The notes under the pieces: model-generated
What the model was told of the DNA's origin: nothing
Seen by the model: only the letters and a program-made list of their open reading frames with translations
Databases searched by the model: none
Assembly (NCBI RefSeq): GCF_028502605.1
Contig: NC_079233.1
Coordinates: 4,464,001 to 4,528,000 of the forward strand
Length of the DNA: 64,000 bases
Source of the DNA: Trichoderma breve
Lineage: Eukaryota > Ascomycota > Sordariomycetes > Hypocreales > Hypocreaceae
Direction of reading: 5' to 3'
Translations under genes and position numbers: made by a program
Shown here: positions 22,771 to 33,411 of the stretch, piece by piece
Position numbering within the stretch: position 1 is the first letter of the stretch
How the letters are laid out: each line of letters starts with the position of its first letter

Positions 22771-24791
22771 TTACGTACTTTGGTTGTTTATTAGAAGATC
22801 TAAAAGATTGGATTCGGCGGATTCTGTTTTCTTTATTCGATAGATCGTCTTGGCTACGGCAGCGACCTGTGCTTGCGCTTCGGCAGCAGCAGGCCAAACC
22901 CTGGCGCGGAGTTTTAAAGCGCCCAAGTTCAAGCGAATGCTTTCTCGCGACGCAGAATCACGAGCATCTGGCGACAGCAGTGCCCAGTGGCTGAGGTGAA
23001 CAATAGACGACAGTGTGAGGGCACATGTAAAGAAATGTGTGTGCGAGAGCAGTGACTTTTGTGTAATCATGGCACTGATGGCGGTGGCCGATGAAACGGT
23101 CTCTGTCGTGTAATAATCGACGTAGTCGTTGCCTAAGGTGGTTTGAACCGGCGCGCAGGTATCGATTGCCTGGGCTGGTTTGATATCGAATCGACAATAT
23201 GGCTGGTATAGGAGTATGAGGATGGCATATGTTATCATATATGCCTGAAACATCATCTCGTCCGGCTCACTGTCTTGCTGTAACATGTGGCGTTTGAAGT
23301 GAGGTAGATGCAACCTCCAACTCGTAAGAAGCAATTCCAGTTCTTTGACATTAGGGTCTTCAGGGTTACATATAGGTGGTAATCGCAAGAATTTACCGAG
23401 ATTTTGACCACATATGATTAGTTGAGCAAAAGACGAGAATTGGTGTTCGTCTTGGTGGAAGTTTCTATCCTGGAGATCCGGGAGAGACAGCGGCTTTGGA
23501 ATTTCCTAGCGCTAGCAGTTAGAATGACTACAATCAATTTGGAGACCAGCTGAGTAGAACGAATAATGAGGGTAACCATTTGTTTCACCCACCCCCAAGA
23601 GATATTGATGTTCCTCACAAGGAAGCAACACATCAGCCGAGACGTCGAATAGTGCAAAGCTGGATTCGCGATGTATGCCTGCAATCATGCCATCCATAAT
23701 GTAGAGGTACCACCATGTTCGTCGCCAAGACTCTTCAAGGACAGGAGAGTCTCGCCCGTGAAGGGCTGCGAAGTTGCGTTTGTTTAAACCAATTTCTAGT
23801 GCAAGCAGCTCCACATCACTCAATATTCTGAGGCTTTCGCGCCGCTGGCAACTGCCGTCTAGAGCCACCAATAGCAGCATCATGGCCTGAACAAGAAAAC
23901 CATTACGCGGCGCCTGGTCATCATATATAGAGGAATGTGCGGCGTTGTACAAATCGGTTTGGACCGTGGCGTTGATGTACAGAGAGCCCACCCACCTCAT
24001 GGCCGCAACCAGGATATGCAAGCTCTTTGCATCGTCAATTTGAGAGAGATGGCAGCGTGGAAGGACAAACGGGTTGGATGCAAATGCATGGTAATAAAAT
24101 GAAGTCAAGAGTCGGTCCGAATCATTCATAATTGTCAACTGCGGCGACGAAGTCTGGTTGTAAAGCGTACTCGTAGCGTATGCGGATACCCTTTTCAGCC
24201 GGGAACCGGCCGACAATGAATGTGATTCAGCTCTGTAATCAGAGGCTTGATTGTGGTTTGGTGCATTGCCGCGAGCTGCATCCACTGAAGGTCCTGGCGA
24301 CGGAGGCTGATACTGCAGCCGTGATGTGCCTACCAGTGGCAACCTTTCCTTGCCTTTAATCGTGGCTCGTCGAAGACGGTTGTATCCTCGCTGCGATGGA
24401 ATGAAAACGCATTCTACTTGAGAAGTGATGCATCGAGCACACGGATTCGATCCATTACATTTCAGGTGTTTGCGTCGCTATGTTTTATTTTTATGGTTTA
24501 GTACATGTATAGAGTTGCTCAAGTAGAGCGGATTTGCCATAAAAAGAAGCATAGGGATCTCGCTGAAGCACCTACACATGCCAGACAGGTCTTTACAGGC
24601 AGCGACCTGGAAGCATCCTTCTGTGTCTCCGTGTATGGGGTGACAGGTACTTGATTGTCGTCGATGTTATCTGCTGGTGTAATGTCGGGGTCAATCGATT
24701 GGTCGACGACTGGAGACGTGGCCCAAGAGAATGTTGGGCTTAGATGCGACACTTCTGGGTAATCATCTAGGATAGAGAGAAAGTTTTCCAT
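22771..24791 (-). CDS. Zn2Cys6 transcription factor
   Basis: Model: complement(join(22771..23505,23593..24477,24576..24791)), 611 aa. The zinc cluster is assembled across the first intron: CLAC at residues 69-72 on exon 1, then RRKHLKC and PCARCITSQVEC on exon 2 (cysteines 69, 72, 79, 85, 88, 95; C-x2-C-x6-C-x5-C-x2-C-x6-C). The middle holds a fungal-specific TF domain with SLHILVAAMRWVGSLY and LEESWRRTWWYLYIMDGMIAG. Exon 3 continues the domain (SFAQLIICGQNLGKFLRLPP). The start MENFLSIL at 24791 is the first ATG in frame. Unusually, about 68 residues precede the zinc cluster. It is a nuclear regulator transcribed divergently from the ABCG transporter. The shared promoter carries repeated GTCGCCGA motifs, so it may control that transporter (inference). 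Confidence 0.86.
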
Positions 24792-25106
24792 TCCGCAAGC
24801 TCGCCTGACAAGTTTGATATTTTTCTTCGTCTTCTCTTTACGTTTCAATTTCACTCTTGAAAACCAAAGAATCACCCCCACACTTCTTTTTCTTTGTTGC
24901 CCGTGGCGAACAGCGGCGAGGAGAGGACGGAGACTATTGATTTGAGGAGGAATATGCTCGTTTACATCGTTTACAGTTTGGTTGTAGATGTCTTGAATTC
25001 CAAGCTGTTCCAATGTGATAAGAGTAGGGAACGGGAGAGCCGCGGCACTGATCGAGAATATTCCACTTGCTAAGGGCCTAGGACAAGGAGAACCTTGGTG
25101 GCGAAA

Positions 25107-25269
25107 GTCCGACGACTGGGTCGCCGACCTTGGAACTGCCAGAATTCAACACACGCGCCATGGTCGGCGACTAGCCCTACAGCTGGAATCCACCAGCGAT
25201 AGCGTGTCGGATGTCGCCGAGCCAAGAAGGATTGCCGACGAGCCTTCAAGTTCCCTTAGTGTCGCCGAC
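25107..25269. promoter_or_regulatory. GTCGCCGA motif cluster, candidate operator
   Basis: Within 163 bp there are three forward copies of GTCGCCGA (25120-25127, 25213-25220, 25261-25268) and one inverted copy TCGGCGAC (25164-25171), plus near-matches GTCCGACG (25107-25114) and TTGCCGACG (25232-25240). The cluster lies about 320-480 bp upstream of the regulator ATG and 390-550 bp upstream of the transporter ATG. CGG-containing repeated sites are the usual targets of Zn2Cys6 proteins; which protein binds is unknown. Confidence 0.5.
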
Positions 25270-25301
25270 ATCATAGTTGGAACTCTCTCTTTTTAGAATA
25301 G

Positions 25302-25449
25302 AATTTCATTTTTAAGTAAGTGCTGTATTACACGTATAATGTCCGTGGTTGATTGTCCGATGTGCATCACAAAACAAAATTTCATTTTTAAGCAAGTGCT
25401 GTATTACACGTGTAATGTCCGCGGTTGATTGTCCGATGTGCATCACAAA
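25302..25449. repeat. 76-bp tandem duplication in promoter
   Basis: Copy 1 is 25302-25377 and copy 2 is 25378-25449, starting AATTTCATTTTTAAG and ending GTGCATCACAAA. The only differences inside the shared 72 bp are three transitions (GTAAG/GCAAG, CGTATAA/CGTGTAA, CCGTGG/CCGCGG), with T or A always in copy 1. Copy 2 holds the perfect 14-bp palindrome ATTACACGTGTAAT (25403-25416) with a CACGTG core; one transition breaks it in copy 1. Confidence 0.85.
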
Positions 25450-25501
25450 CTGTAATAATCTCTCCCAGTGTGACTGTAGCCTTTGATTACCTGCAACATG
25501 A

Positions 25502-25509
25502 TATAAATA
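25502..25509 (+). promoter_or_regulatory. TATA box of ABCG transporter
   Basis: TATAAATA about 150 bp upstream of the transporter ATG at 25655, just downstream of the tandem duplication. Confidence 0.45.
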
Positions 25510-25654
25510 CATGTAGCAAATCCTCTCTATATACCGGATACGCCATAACGCTTGCTAGGACACATTCTGAGAACTCATCGTCACACCACGCATTTTTTTC
25601 AGCTGCCCTCCGCCCCTTTTTTTATCCGAATCATCATCTTTTACGCGAGCCATT

Positions 25655-27717
25655 ATGCATCCCAATGATGGCCAAAACAATGGGGCCGCAGATCTGGAAA
25701 TGAACCGCATTCAAAGTACTGTGTCAGCCAATGACATTGTCTCTTCGTTAGCATGGCACAACCTCAGCGTCGTTGTCAAAGACCACCAGACAGGCCGTCA
25801 GTTGTCCATCTTAGATAAGGTGTGCGGAACAATCAAGGCCGGAGAGGTGCTTGCTATCATGGGACCCAGTGGCTCCGGAAAGACGACTCTACTCAACGCT
25901 CTAGCGCATCGGGTGGCTGCTGCTGGAGCCACAACTCAGGGGGACATTTTGGTGAATGGTTCCAAGGCGTCCCTGCAAACTATTCGAGACTTGTCTAGTT
26001 ACGTAGAGCAAGAAGATGCTCTGATTGGTAGCTTGACGGTTCGGGAAACAATGATGTTCGCGGCTCGCCTCTCACTTCCAGCGTGCGTCAACACCTCATG
26101 TGCTTGCACACTCGTGCGAACCGACTGCCAGTGCTTGTATTTTGTCCACGGTCGACGCTAACATACATCTGCAGAACCGTGACTAAACGAGAAGCATTTC
26201 AGCGCGTTGACGATCTGATCGCGAGCTTTGGTTTGCAATCCCAGGCACACACAATTGTTGGCACGACTATGAAGAAGGGTCTGAGTGGAGGCCAAAAGAA
26301 ACGGCTAGGAGTCGCAAGTCGCTTGGTAACAAATCCCAAGATTCTCTTTCTCGACGAGCCAACGAGTGGGTTGGACTCCGCTCTTAGTCTTGAGGTTTGC
26401 ACTTATATCAAGGATATTGGCCGCAGGCACAATGTAAGTCATTTTCAATAACCCTAGTTCACGTAAATTTCGCAATCGTTGCCAATCAAGCTCTGATTTG
26501 TCTTTTAGCTAGTAATTGTGGCATCGATTCACCAGCCGTCGTCGGCAACATTTTTGCAATTCGATTCCCTCTGCCTTCTATCTGGAGGACGTACCTGTTA
26601 CTTTGGTCCGATCTCTGCCGCAACTGCATACTTTACCAGCATCGGACACTCAATCCCTGCGGAGACAAACCCGGCCGAGTACTTCCTAGACTTGATTAAT
26701 ACAGACCTGGATAAAGACGGAGAGATTCGCCGTCGAACTCATCACATCTGTCAGTCTTGGGCTGCATCTGAGAATCAGAAGAGCCTTGAACTCGTCGTAC
26801 AGAAATCTCAAGAAGCCGCTTCAAAAGACATATTGCATTACTCTGTCGAACGGTCCAGTCCATGGAATGTTCCGATTGTGCTGCTTCATAGGTCATGGAT
26901 AAAGTCATACCGCGATATTATGGCATATGGTATCCGTATTGTCATGTATCTTGGTCTTGCTATCCTTATGGGCACCGTTTTTCTCCAATTTAACGAAGAG
27001 CAAAAATATGTGCAGCCTTATATTAACGCTATCTTTTTCGGTAGCGCTTTTATGTCCTTTATGGCCGTTGCTTATGTGCCAGCTTTTCTGGAAGACTTTA
27101 ATACCTTTAAGCAGGAGCGAGCCAACGGCTTAGTTGGGCCTTTGGCATTTTTAATGTCTAACTTTATTATTGGCCTCCCATTTCTTTTTATTATTACAAT
27201 CATCTTTTCGGTTGTTGCATATTGGCTTATTGGATTCCGCTCTGATGCATCGACTTTTTTTATGTGGGTTTTATGGCTCTTCCTGGATTTGGTGGCTGCA
27301 GAGTCTCTTGTTGTTCTTGTTTCCTCTGTCTTTAATATCTTTGTTGTTGCTCTGGCTATTACCGCCTTTGCCAACGGTCTTTGGATGTGTGTTGATGGGT
27401 TTTTGGTGCCGATGAATATTCTAAACCCCTTTTGGAAGTACGCCTTTCATTATATTGACTACCAGGCCTATGTTTTCCAAGGAATGATGGTCAATGAGTT
27501 CCAATATCGGCAATACGACTGCGCCGAGCCTTCGCCGGGCCAGTACCAGTGCGCATATTCGAGCGATCTGAACTCTGAGGGAAAATTCCGAGGCATCGAT
27601 GTCCTCCAGCTGTTTAGCATTAGTACCGGACTTCAAGGAACTTGGATTGGTATTATAATCGGCATAATTGTCGGCTACCGAATCCTAGCTTATTTAGCTT
27701 TATTACTACGTAAGTAA
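25655..27717 (+). CDS. Half-size ABCG (WHITE-type) transporter
   Basis: Model: join(25655..26082,26175..26433,26509..27717), 631 aa. Nucleotide-binding domain first: Walker A GPSGSGKT (70-77), YVEQEDALIGSLTVRE (Q-loop region), signature LSGGQKKR (179-186), Walker B ILFLDEPTSGLD (199-210) and H-loop ASIHQPS. Six membrane segments follow between about 325 and 630 with an extracellular loop rich in Cys, Tyr and Gln before the last helix (YRQYDCAEPSPGQYQC). NBD-TMD order and length fit a half-transporter of subfamily G, which works as a dimer in the plasma or a vesicle membrane. Substrate unknown; lipids, pigments or toxic metabolites are known for the family. The TMD part has strikingly T-ending codons compared with the NBD. 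It is divergent from a Zn2Cys6 gene. Confidence 0.9.
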
Positions 27718-27922
27718 AAGGTATATTATATTGTTCAACGGCGCTCCTAGCACAGCAGCGTCGTCATCACAGCCGCTTCCTTTCCTACCAACTCAAGCAT
27801 GTGAGACGGGATGCTCGAGATCAATGTTTGCCCGAGCAGCAAGTAGAAATGTAGTCATCCCATGATCTTCCGTTTCATATTCAACGCTAATGCACTCTAC
27901 GTATGTTGCTGCTTGTTTTCAT

Positions 27923-28249
27923 CTACCTGGATGTTGTGATATCCAACATTGGCGATTGTTCCATAACTGAATGGCATGTCCCAGTTCGATGCCTGTACAG
28001 CCGGACGGACACTCTCTCCCGGCCCCGATTTATCGGGCTGCAGACAGCCACCGGCGAGATCATCTTCCGATGGAGGTCTGTCTCTTCCTCAAACTCGCAA
28101 CGTGCGCAACGACACTCTAGTAGCAACCGTGACACATCTGTATTTCCTTTATTCGCAGCAAGTTCAAGTGCTTTGGTGTTGATCGCTGTTTTCCGATGTT
28201 CGAAATCATTAGTTCGACTAGGACGAAGCCATCCTATTCTCATATCCAT
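27923..28249 (-). pseudogene. Ankyrin-repeat-like fragment
   Basis: An open frame of 108 codons includes ALELAANKGNTDVSRLLLE, which fits the ankyrin consensus (A-L-x-x-A-A-x-x-G-x-x-x-V-x-x-L-L-L). The rest of the frame shows no second repeat, and flanking sequence gives no further exons. It may be a relic of a larger ankyrin gene; a chance resemblance cannot be excluded. Confidence 0.3.
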
Positions 28250-28933
28250 TCCATAACCCGGTAACTAGGTATCGGCGATGTAACCAAGCAAGTGCCGCTG
28301 GAACTGTCAATTTCCGGGCGCCGCGGCCCATTCCGGAGAGCTTATTCACTAGCAAAAGAGGCAAAAGTGCACGTCCATGCCATCGTTCAGCACTATCTGT
28401 GAGACGGCGTAATCATACACCGCTCAATCGATTTGCTAGGTCTGATCGCTGATCGTAATATCCGATTGTGTCAGCATCAGATTTTCGCCGCAGTTGAGGC
28501 AGACTTGATAGGAAGTAAGACATAAGCATACTGCAATGAACTGAGGCTTATGCCAATTGACCGCAGTCTATGTCAGTGTTCTCAGTAGAGGGCAACGCTA
28601 CACTGAGAAAGCGGACTCTCATCTCTTATAATGAGAGATGCCATAAGTCATTTAACCTTCAATTACTATAGACAGTAGTTATACAGTATCGTGGTCCGCG
28701 TTTGCCGATGCGCCGTATAATAAATCATTGCTTCGAGACGAAGACATAGTCAGCTTCATGTGTCACACGCCCGTTGACGATTACATTAGGCTTTGGAATA
28801 GTCGACAAGCTGCCTATTTTAAGATTAAACCCCAAATCGGGTCACGAATCAATATCGCGATCTTAATAGAACTCTAACGCCATCCGAGGCTCATCTGACA
28901 CAGATTCAGACAACCAAATCTTGTGTCTATGTC

Positions 28934-28941
28934 TATATAAG
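28934..28941 (+). promoter_or_regulatory. TATA box of Vps62-like gene
   Basis: TATATAAG about 70 bp upstream of the ATG at 29009. Confidence 0.45.
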
Positions 28942-29008
28942 ACCTACGCATTCGTCCCATCTTAATGTGCTTTACCATGCGGTGGGAAGTCGCTTACTAT
29001 ATGTAAAC

Positions 29009-30272
29009 ATGCGAATCATTACTGCTTTGGTCGGCACGGTTCTTGTTGCCTGCGCAACAGGTGCCTCGCCTCCCGTCAACCGTCATGAAGCACCCAAGCT
29101 GCCAGCATTTGTCCTTGAATATGGTAAGCCTGGCACTCTGCATGCTCTTCTTTTCCTGTGCAACCTACAATCACTTTGTTCATAAACTCTTCCAAAATTA
29201 ACGTCTTATAGCTCCAATTGTCGCACTCGATGAAGGCGAAGTCCTATTCCCCGCCGACATTGGCAAGCAGTTACTCAACACGATTCCTAAAGTCAACTTC
29301 ACTAAAGTTAAGGGAGAACCACACTCACTGACACTTAACAACTTGAACGAACTCAACAAGCTTGGAAATACTTCAGTCTTTCTCACCGCCAAAGACGATA
29401 TTACAGATATCGCACGGGAGCCGTCCTGGGTACACGGAGTCAAACCGAATAGCCGAGGCGAAACAGTAGGCGCCGTCTCTTGTGCCATCGTTCTTCGCAC
29501 GCATCCAGACAACTCCACTATCCTGGATGCTTTTTACTTCTACTTTTACGCTTTTAACAATGGCGGGCACGTTGCCGGTATTCCTGAAGACTTCCACATT
29601 GGTGACTGGGAGCATTCCATGGTCAGATTCCAGAATGGTGTCCCGACTGAGATATTCTTGTCCCAGCACAGCGATAGCGGGGAAGCTTTCTCATATGGAG
29701 CGCTGCAGAAGATTGGGAAGAGAGCGCTCATATTTGCGGCGTTCGGCGGCCACGCGAACTATGCTACCAAGGGATCTCATAATATCCCGTTTACTCTTCC
29801 ACCGCTGCCTACGTTGAACCTGAGTTCAGCGTCAATACCAGGCATCTCTTCCAGTGTTCTTGAGCATTTAAATCTATCCGCAATTCTAGAGGCCGTGATT
29901 CCAGCCAATTTCCTGCAGGACAAAACCTCAATGGGTACATTATGGGATCCAGTGGCTAATGCCTTCGCCTACAACTACACCTTTGACTTCAATCCCCACC
30001 GTTCTGCGGAAGAAAACAACAAGTTCACACCATTGGCAACGAAGAGCCAACCCAACCCCCCGACCAGCTGGCTGACTTACTTTGGGCAGTGGGGAGACGA
30101 GCAATATCCGTTAACAGATGTTCGACAATTTGCGATCCTCAACATTCCTGCATTGGCGTACATCATGGGCGGGCCTAATGGACCTGTTTTCAAACATATT
30201 GTGAGATCAACCGTATGTCCACCAGCTATGGTCAATTGCACCATCAAAACTTCATTGAAGGAAGCCAATTAG
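29009..30272 (+). CDS. Vps62-like secreted/vacuolar protein
   Basis: Model: join(29009..29123,29212..30272), 391 aa. A clear signal peptide covers residues 1-19 (MRIITALVGTVLVACATGA). An in-frame ATG lies 42 bp upstream, but the signal peptide starts better at 29009. The core shows features of the Vps62/DUF946 family: a YFYFYAFNNGG strand, then a GDWEHSMVRF motif, EIFLSQHSDSGEAF and FAAFGGHANYATKGSH with conserved His/Asp residues. About six potential N-glycosylation sites are present. Yeast Vps62 was linked to vacuolar protein sorting by mutant screening; the biochemical role is unknown. The exon junction GCT at the first intron (GTAAGC/ATAG) keeps frame. The nearest downstream gene is a HET protein. 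Confidence 0.82.
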
Positions 30273-30714
30273 CGTGAAAGGATCGGTTTAATCCCAATCT
30301 TAATGGGTCACAATCAGTCTACAACTTATTAAGAGCGATGTATGGAACCACATTTGGTTATAGTAGGTAACAAATTATTTACCTCTGTACTTTTCAAAAT
30401 ATCGCATCTTAAAAAGAAGAGAGTAAGGCTAAAGAGTGTCATACTTAACATCACCTACACGACAACAACATATCATTTTCCAACCTGGCTAAGGAGTCAG
30501 GATTTTTTCTTGTCCAAATAAAATTTAGGCAAGAAATTAACCATTCGTGATCACTATCTTCGGCTCACTCCCCAACCTCGTAGTGCATCCTTCAAAAATC
30601 CTGCATATACCCCACCATCTCGCCGTGCAAGCAGAATGAGGATTGTCTTCCCGCCTCAACACACATGTGAACCCCGCGCTTCTTCATGCGCTATTATTAT
30701 ATGAACCCGGAATA
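30273..30714. other. Intergenic, HET gene promoter
   Basis: AT-rich sequence between the Vps62-like stop and the HET start. Nothing recognisable. Confidence 0.45.
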
Positions 30715-32872
30715 ATGAATCCGCAAAAGAGAATTAACATTCGATCAACTGCTGGGGCATCTAACATCTATAAAGATGTTACTCCACTTAGTTTACAGGA
30801 CGAGGAAATACGCATGCTCCATCTTGAATGCGGCTCAGGCTCTTCCTTGCTTCAATGCACACTCCATAGAGTCTCTCTTCGGTCTGTGCCAGCCCCGAGT
30901 TACGAAGCACTAAGCTATACGTGGGGGGATGAGAATAACAGAAGAGAAATCGTCGTAAACGGTTATATCGTGGATGTAACCTTTAATCTCTATTCTGCCC
31001 TTTGCCGGCTTCGGCTGGAGAATGAAACTCGTGTGTTATGGATAGATGCTCTATGCATCAACCAAACTGACCTAGATGAGCGCTCTCAGCAGGTACAGCT
31101 AATGAGAAACATCTATACCAGATGCGACCAAACCGTTATATGGATAGGCGAGCCGCCAGAAGACATGTTACCTACTTGGGAAATGCATTGGACCGGAGAT
31201 GAGCGTGACGATGAGTCAATAGACTGGTTCTGGAAAGAGTTTTATGCCGACTCCGATCGCTCGAAAATGGATGAGAATAATGCGACTTCAATCGACCAGA
31301 TTTTTCATGCATTCGCCAATCTTAGGCTATTGTCTAGTGGTCATCTCTCGGACCAACCGCTCTTCATGGACATGACAGGAGAGGAGTTTTCCTATTATAT
31401 GACATATTCGGACTATTGCCGTCTGGTAACTGATGCTCTTGCACCTTTCTATGACAGTCCTTGGTGGACTAGAATTTGGGTTAGTCCTCAGTATTGGCGC
31501 GTTTTTGTTTCCTATCTGTCGGCTAGTACTAACTCATATCATTGCACTGCAGACTGTTCAAGAGGTTATCCTTCCTCCCAAGGCCAAATTCGTCTTTGGA
31601 CCTATATCAGTCGATATGTCCTGCTTACTCGAGGCATTTGCTGCCCTTGCTTGCCATATGTTCGAGCCTTGTTGTTCCGAATTGTTTTCTCGCTGCGACT
31701 TCAGAGTCAGGAAATGTTTCCGACAGCTGGGGAGTGTTCTTACCAATATCAAGAATATGAGAGCTAGCCATGGCGATGGAACTAACGTTGAACTTTGGGA
31801 GACCTTAACCACGTTCCGCGCCCGACATGCAACAGATAATCGGGATAAAGTCCACGGTGTCTTAGGTCTTGTCAACACATGGTCGGGACAACCCATTATC
31901 CCTAATTACAGAACCGCAACCGAAACCATCTATTGTCAGGCAGCCATTTCTACTGCCATTGGGACCCAATCTCTCTTTCCCCTACATTTCCCACTTCAAA
32001 AGCATGCCTGTCCCACTCTTCCTTCATGGTGTGTAGACTGGACTGCAGCTAGTGCGCTCGCTGATCAGCTCAACGTCTATCAATGGAGCCAGCAGCCGTT
32101 CAAAGTTTTTCCAACCCACGGCGCGGATCACTGCCACATAGTTCCTCGCTCAGATAACCGCATCCTGGAAGTCCGTGGGCGTCGCTGTGATAGAGTTGCA
32201 TCAGTGGGCAAAATATGTCAGGGAAATGAGCCCAATGAGAAACGTAAGGCATATTGTGACTGGTTTCTCCTAACGGGACTTCATCGCAATCCCTCTAGGA
32301 TGTATCGTTCCGGGTGTTCTTATTTTGAAGCCTTCTGGAAATGCCTCTGCTGGGACATGATACTCCATATGTCAGAAACTGCAGGAATAGCGATCTCTGC
32401 AAGATCTAAAAGCATAGAGAGCTATGAAGCTTTCGTAGGCTATTGCCACAGCTCCCTCAAATCCATATTTCACCCGGAAGGCCTCTCTCAGGCAAACCGA
32501 GAGGCTGTGCTACAGCTCGACAAGAGATTTCAAACGACAGAGGATACGAAATGGGGTCAGTACTCACAGTCTGATTATCTGGTCGAACAGTGGATCAATG
32601 GCTTGACTCTAAATACGACCTTTTTTGTGACGGATTCTGGGTATTTGGGCCTCGGCCCCCCTGAGACTAAAATAGGAGATGAGGTTTGGTGCCTATTTGG
32701 CGGCCAAATGCCCTTCATTCTCAGACCAGTGGCAACAACACAGGAAGTAATCTTGGGGCAAGGAAAAAAGCAACTTCACCAAGTTTTTGGAACTTGCTAT
32801 GTGCATGGGATTATGGATGGCGAAATCGCAAACAATGAGAGTATCCCAGCTGAGATATTATATTTGTCCTGA
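30715..32872 (+). CDS. HET-domain (heterokaryon incompatibility) protein 1
   Basis: Model: join(30715..31479,31553..32872), 694 aa. HET-domain landmarks: PSYEALSYTWGD, VLWIDALCINQTDLDERSQQ (motif 2), IYTRCDQTVIWIGEP, and WWTRIW joined by the intron to TVQEVILP (motif 3, W-x-R-x-W-x-x-Q-E). The C-terminal half ends with the usual HET-protein block GDEVWCLFGGQMPFILRPV and CYVHGIMDGE. The intron is 73 bp with donor GTTAGT and acceptor GCAG. The start is the first in-frame ATG (30715). Known: HET proteins trigger cell death after fusion with incompatible strains, usually with an NLR or other partner; the allele role here is unknown. An acidic insert of about 80 residues separates motif 2 from motif 3. 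Confidence 0.88.
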
Positions 32873-33411
32873 AAGAAGATGGTTGCCAACTGGTTACGGC
32901 TCATGCTACCTCTCATAAATGGGTAACCCACATCTATACGGTGATGGGCCACTATTTTTAGTTGCTTAACCTGGATCAGTTCCTAAGGCGTCTTTTGCAA
33001 CAGCTGCCATTGACCGAACATTAGTGCACCAATAAGAATTTGAAGCCTCGCCTGCAATCTCTTAATTTCTTCTCCTGCCTGGATACATAGCGAATTGAAT
33101 GCTCCACGGATTGAGTACTAGCATCTCCGTGTAAGCTGTAGCTTCGCACACAAAGATAGATTATGCGCACATTAATGTGGTTCCTATTAGCTTGTCTTAC
33201 GCTCCTATTTTCTGTCCCCCACTTGCTCAGGAAGATGTTGTGCTTGGAGACTACTTCATAGCCTTCAGTACGCGTAGTTCATTTCCACTAGCATAACCTG
33301 ATGTTTCACTACAGATCGGTGTCTCAGCACAAGAAATCTGCAACGTTGATCTTTGAATGTCAACTGAAGTATACAGGTTGAATTGTCTGAACGACTAATC
33401 AGCTCTCCAAG
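32873..33411. other. Intergenic, nothing recognised
   Basis: Sequence between the HET gene and the next Zn2Cys6 gene on the same strand. No coding signal. Confidence 0.45.

Larger units (their letters stand above)
24792..25654. other. Divergent regulator/transporter promoter
   Basis: It contains the GTCGCCGA motif cluster (25107-25269), the 76-bp tandem duplication (25302-25449) and a TATAAATA at 25502-25509 for the transporter. The frame at 25015-25296 is open but has no coding features and coincides with the motif cluster. Confidence 0.55.
27718..29008. other. Intergenic with a possible ankyrin remnant
   Basis: Apart from the ankyrin-like fragment at 27923-28249 I see no gene. Two overlapping small hairpins lie at 28616-28640 (CTCTCAT/ATGAGAG and CATCTCT/AGAGATG). 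The Vps62-like promoter is at the 3' end. Confidence 0.4.
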
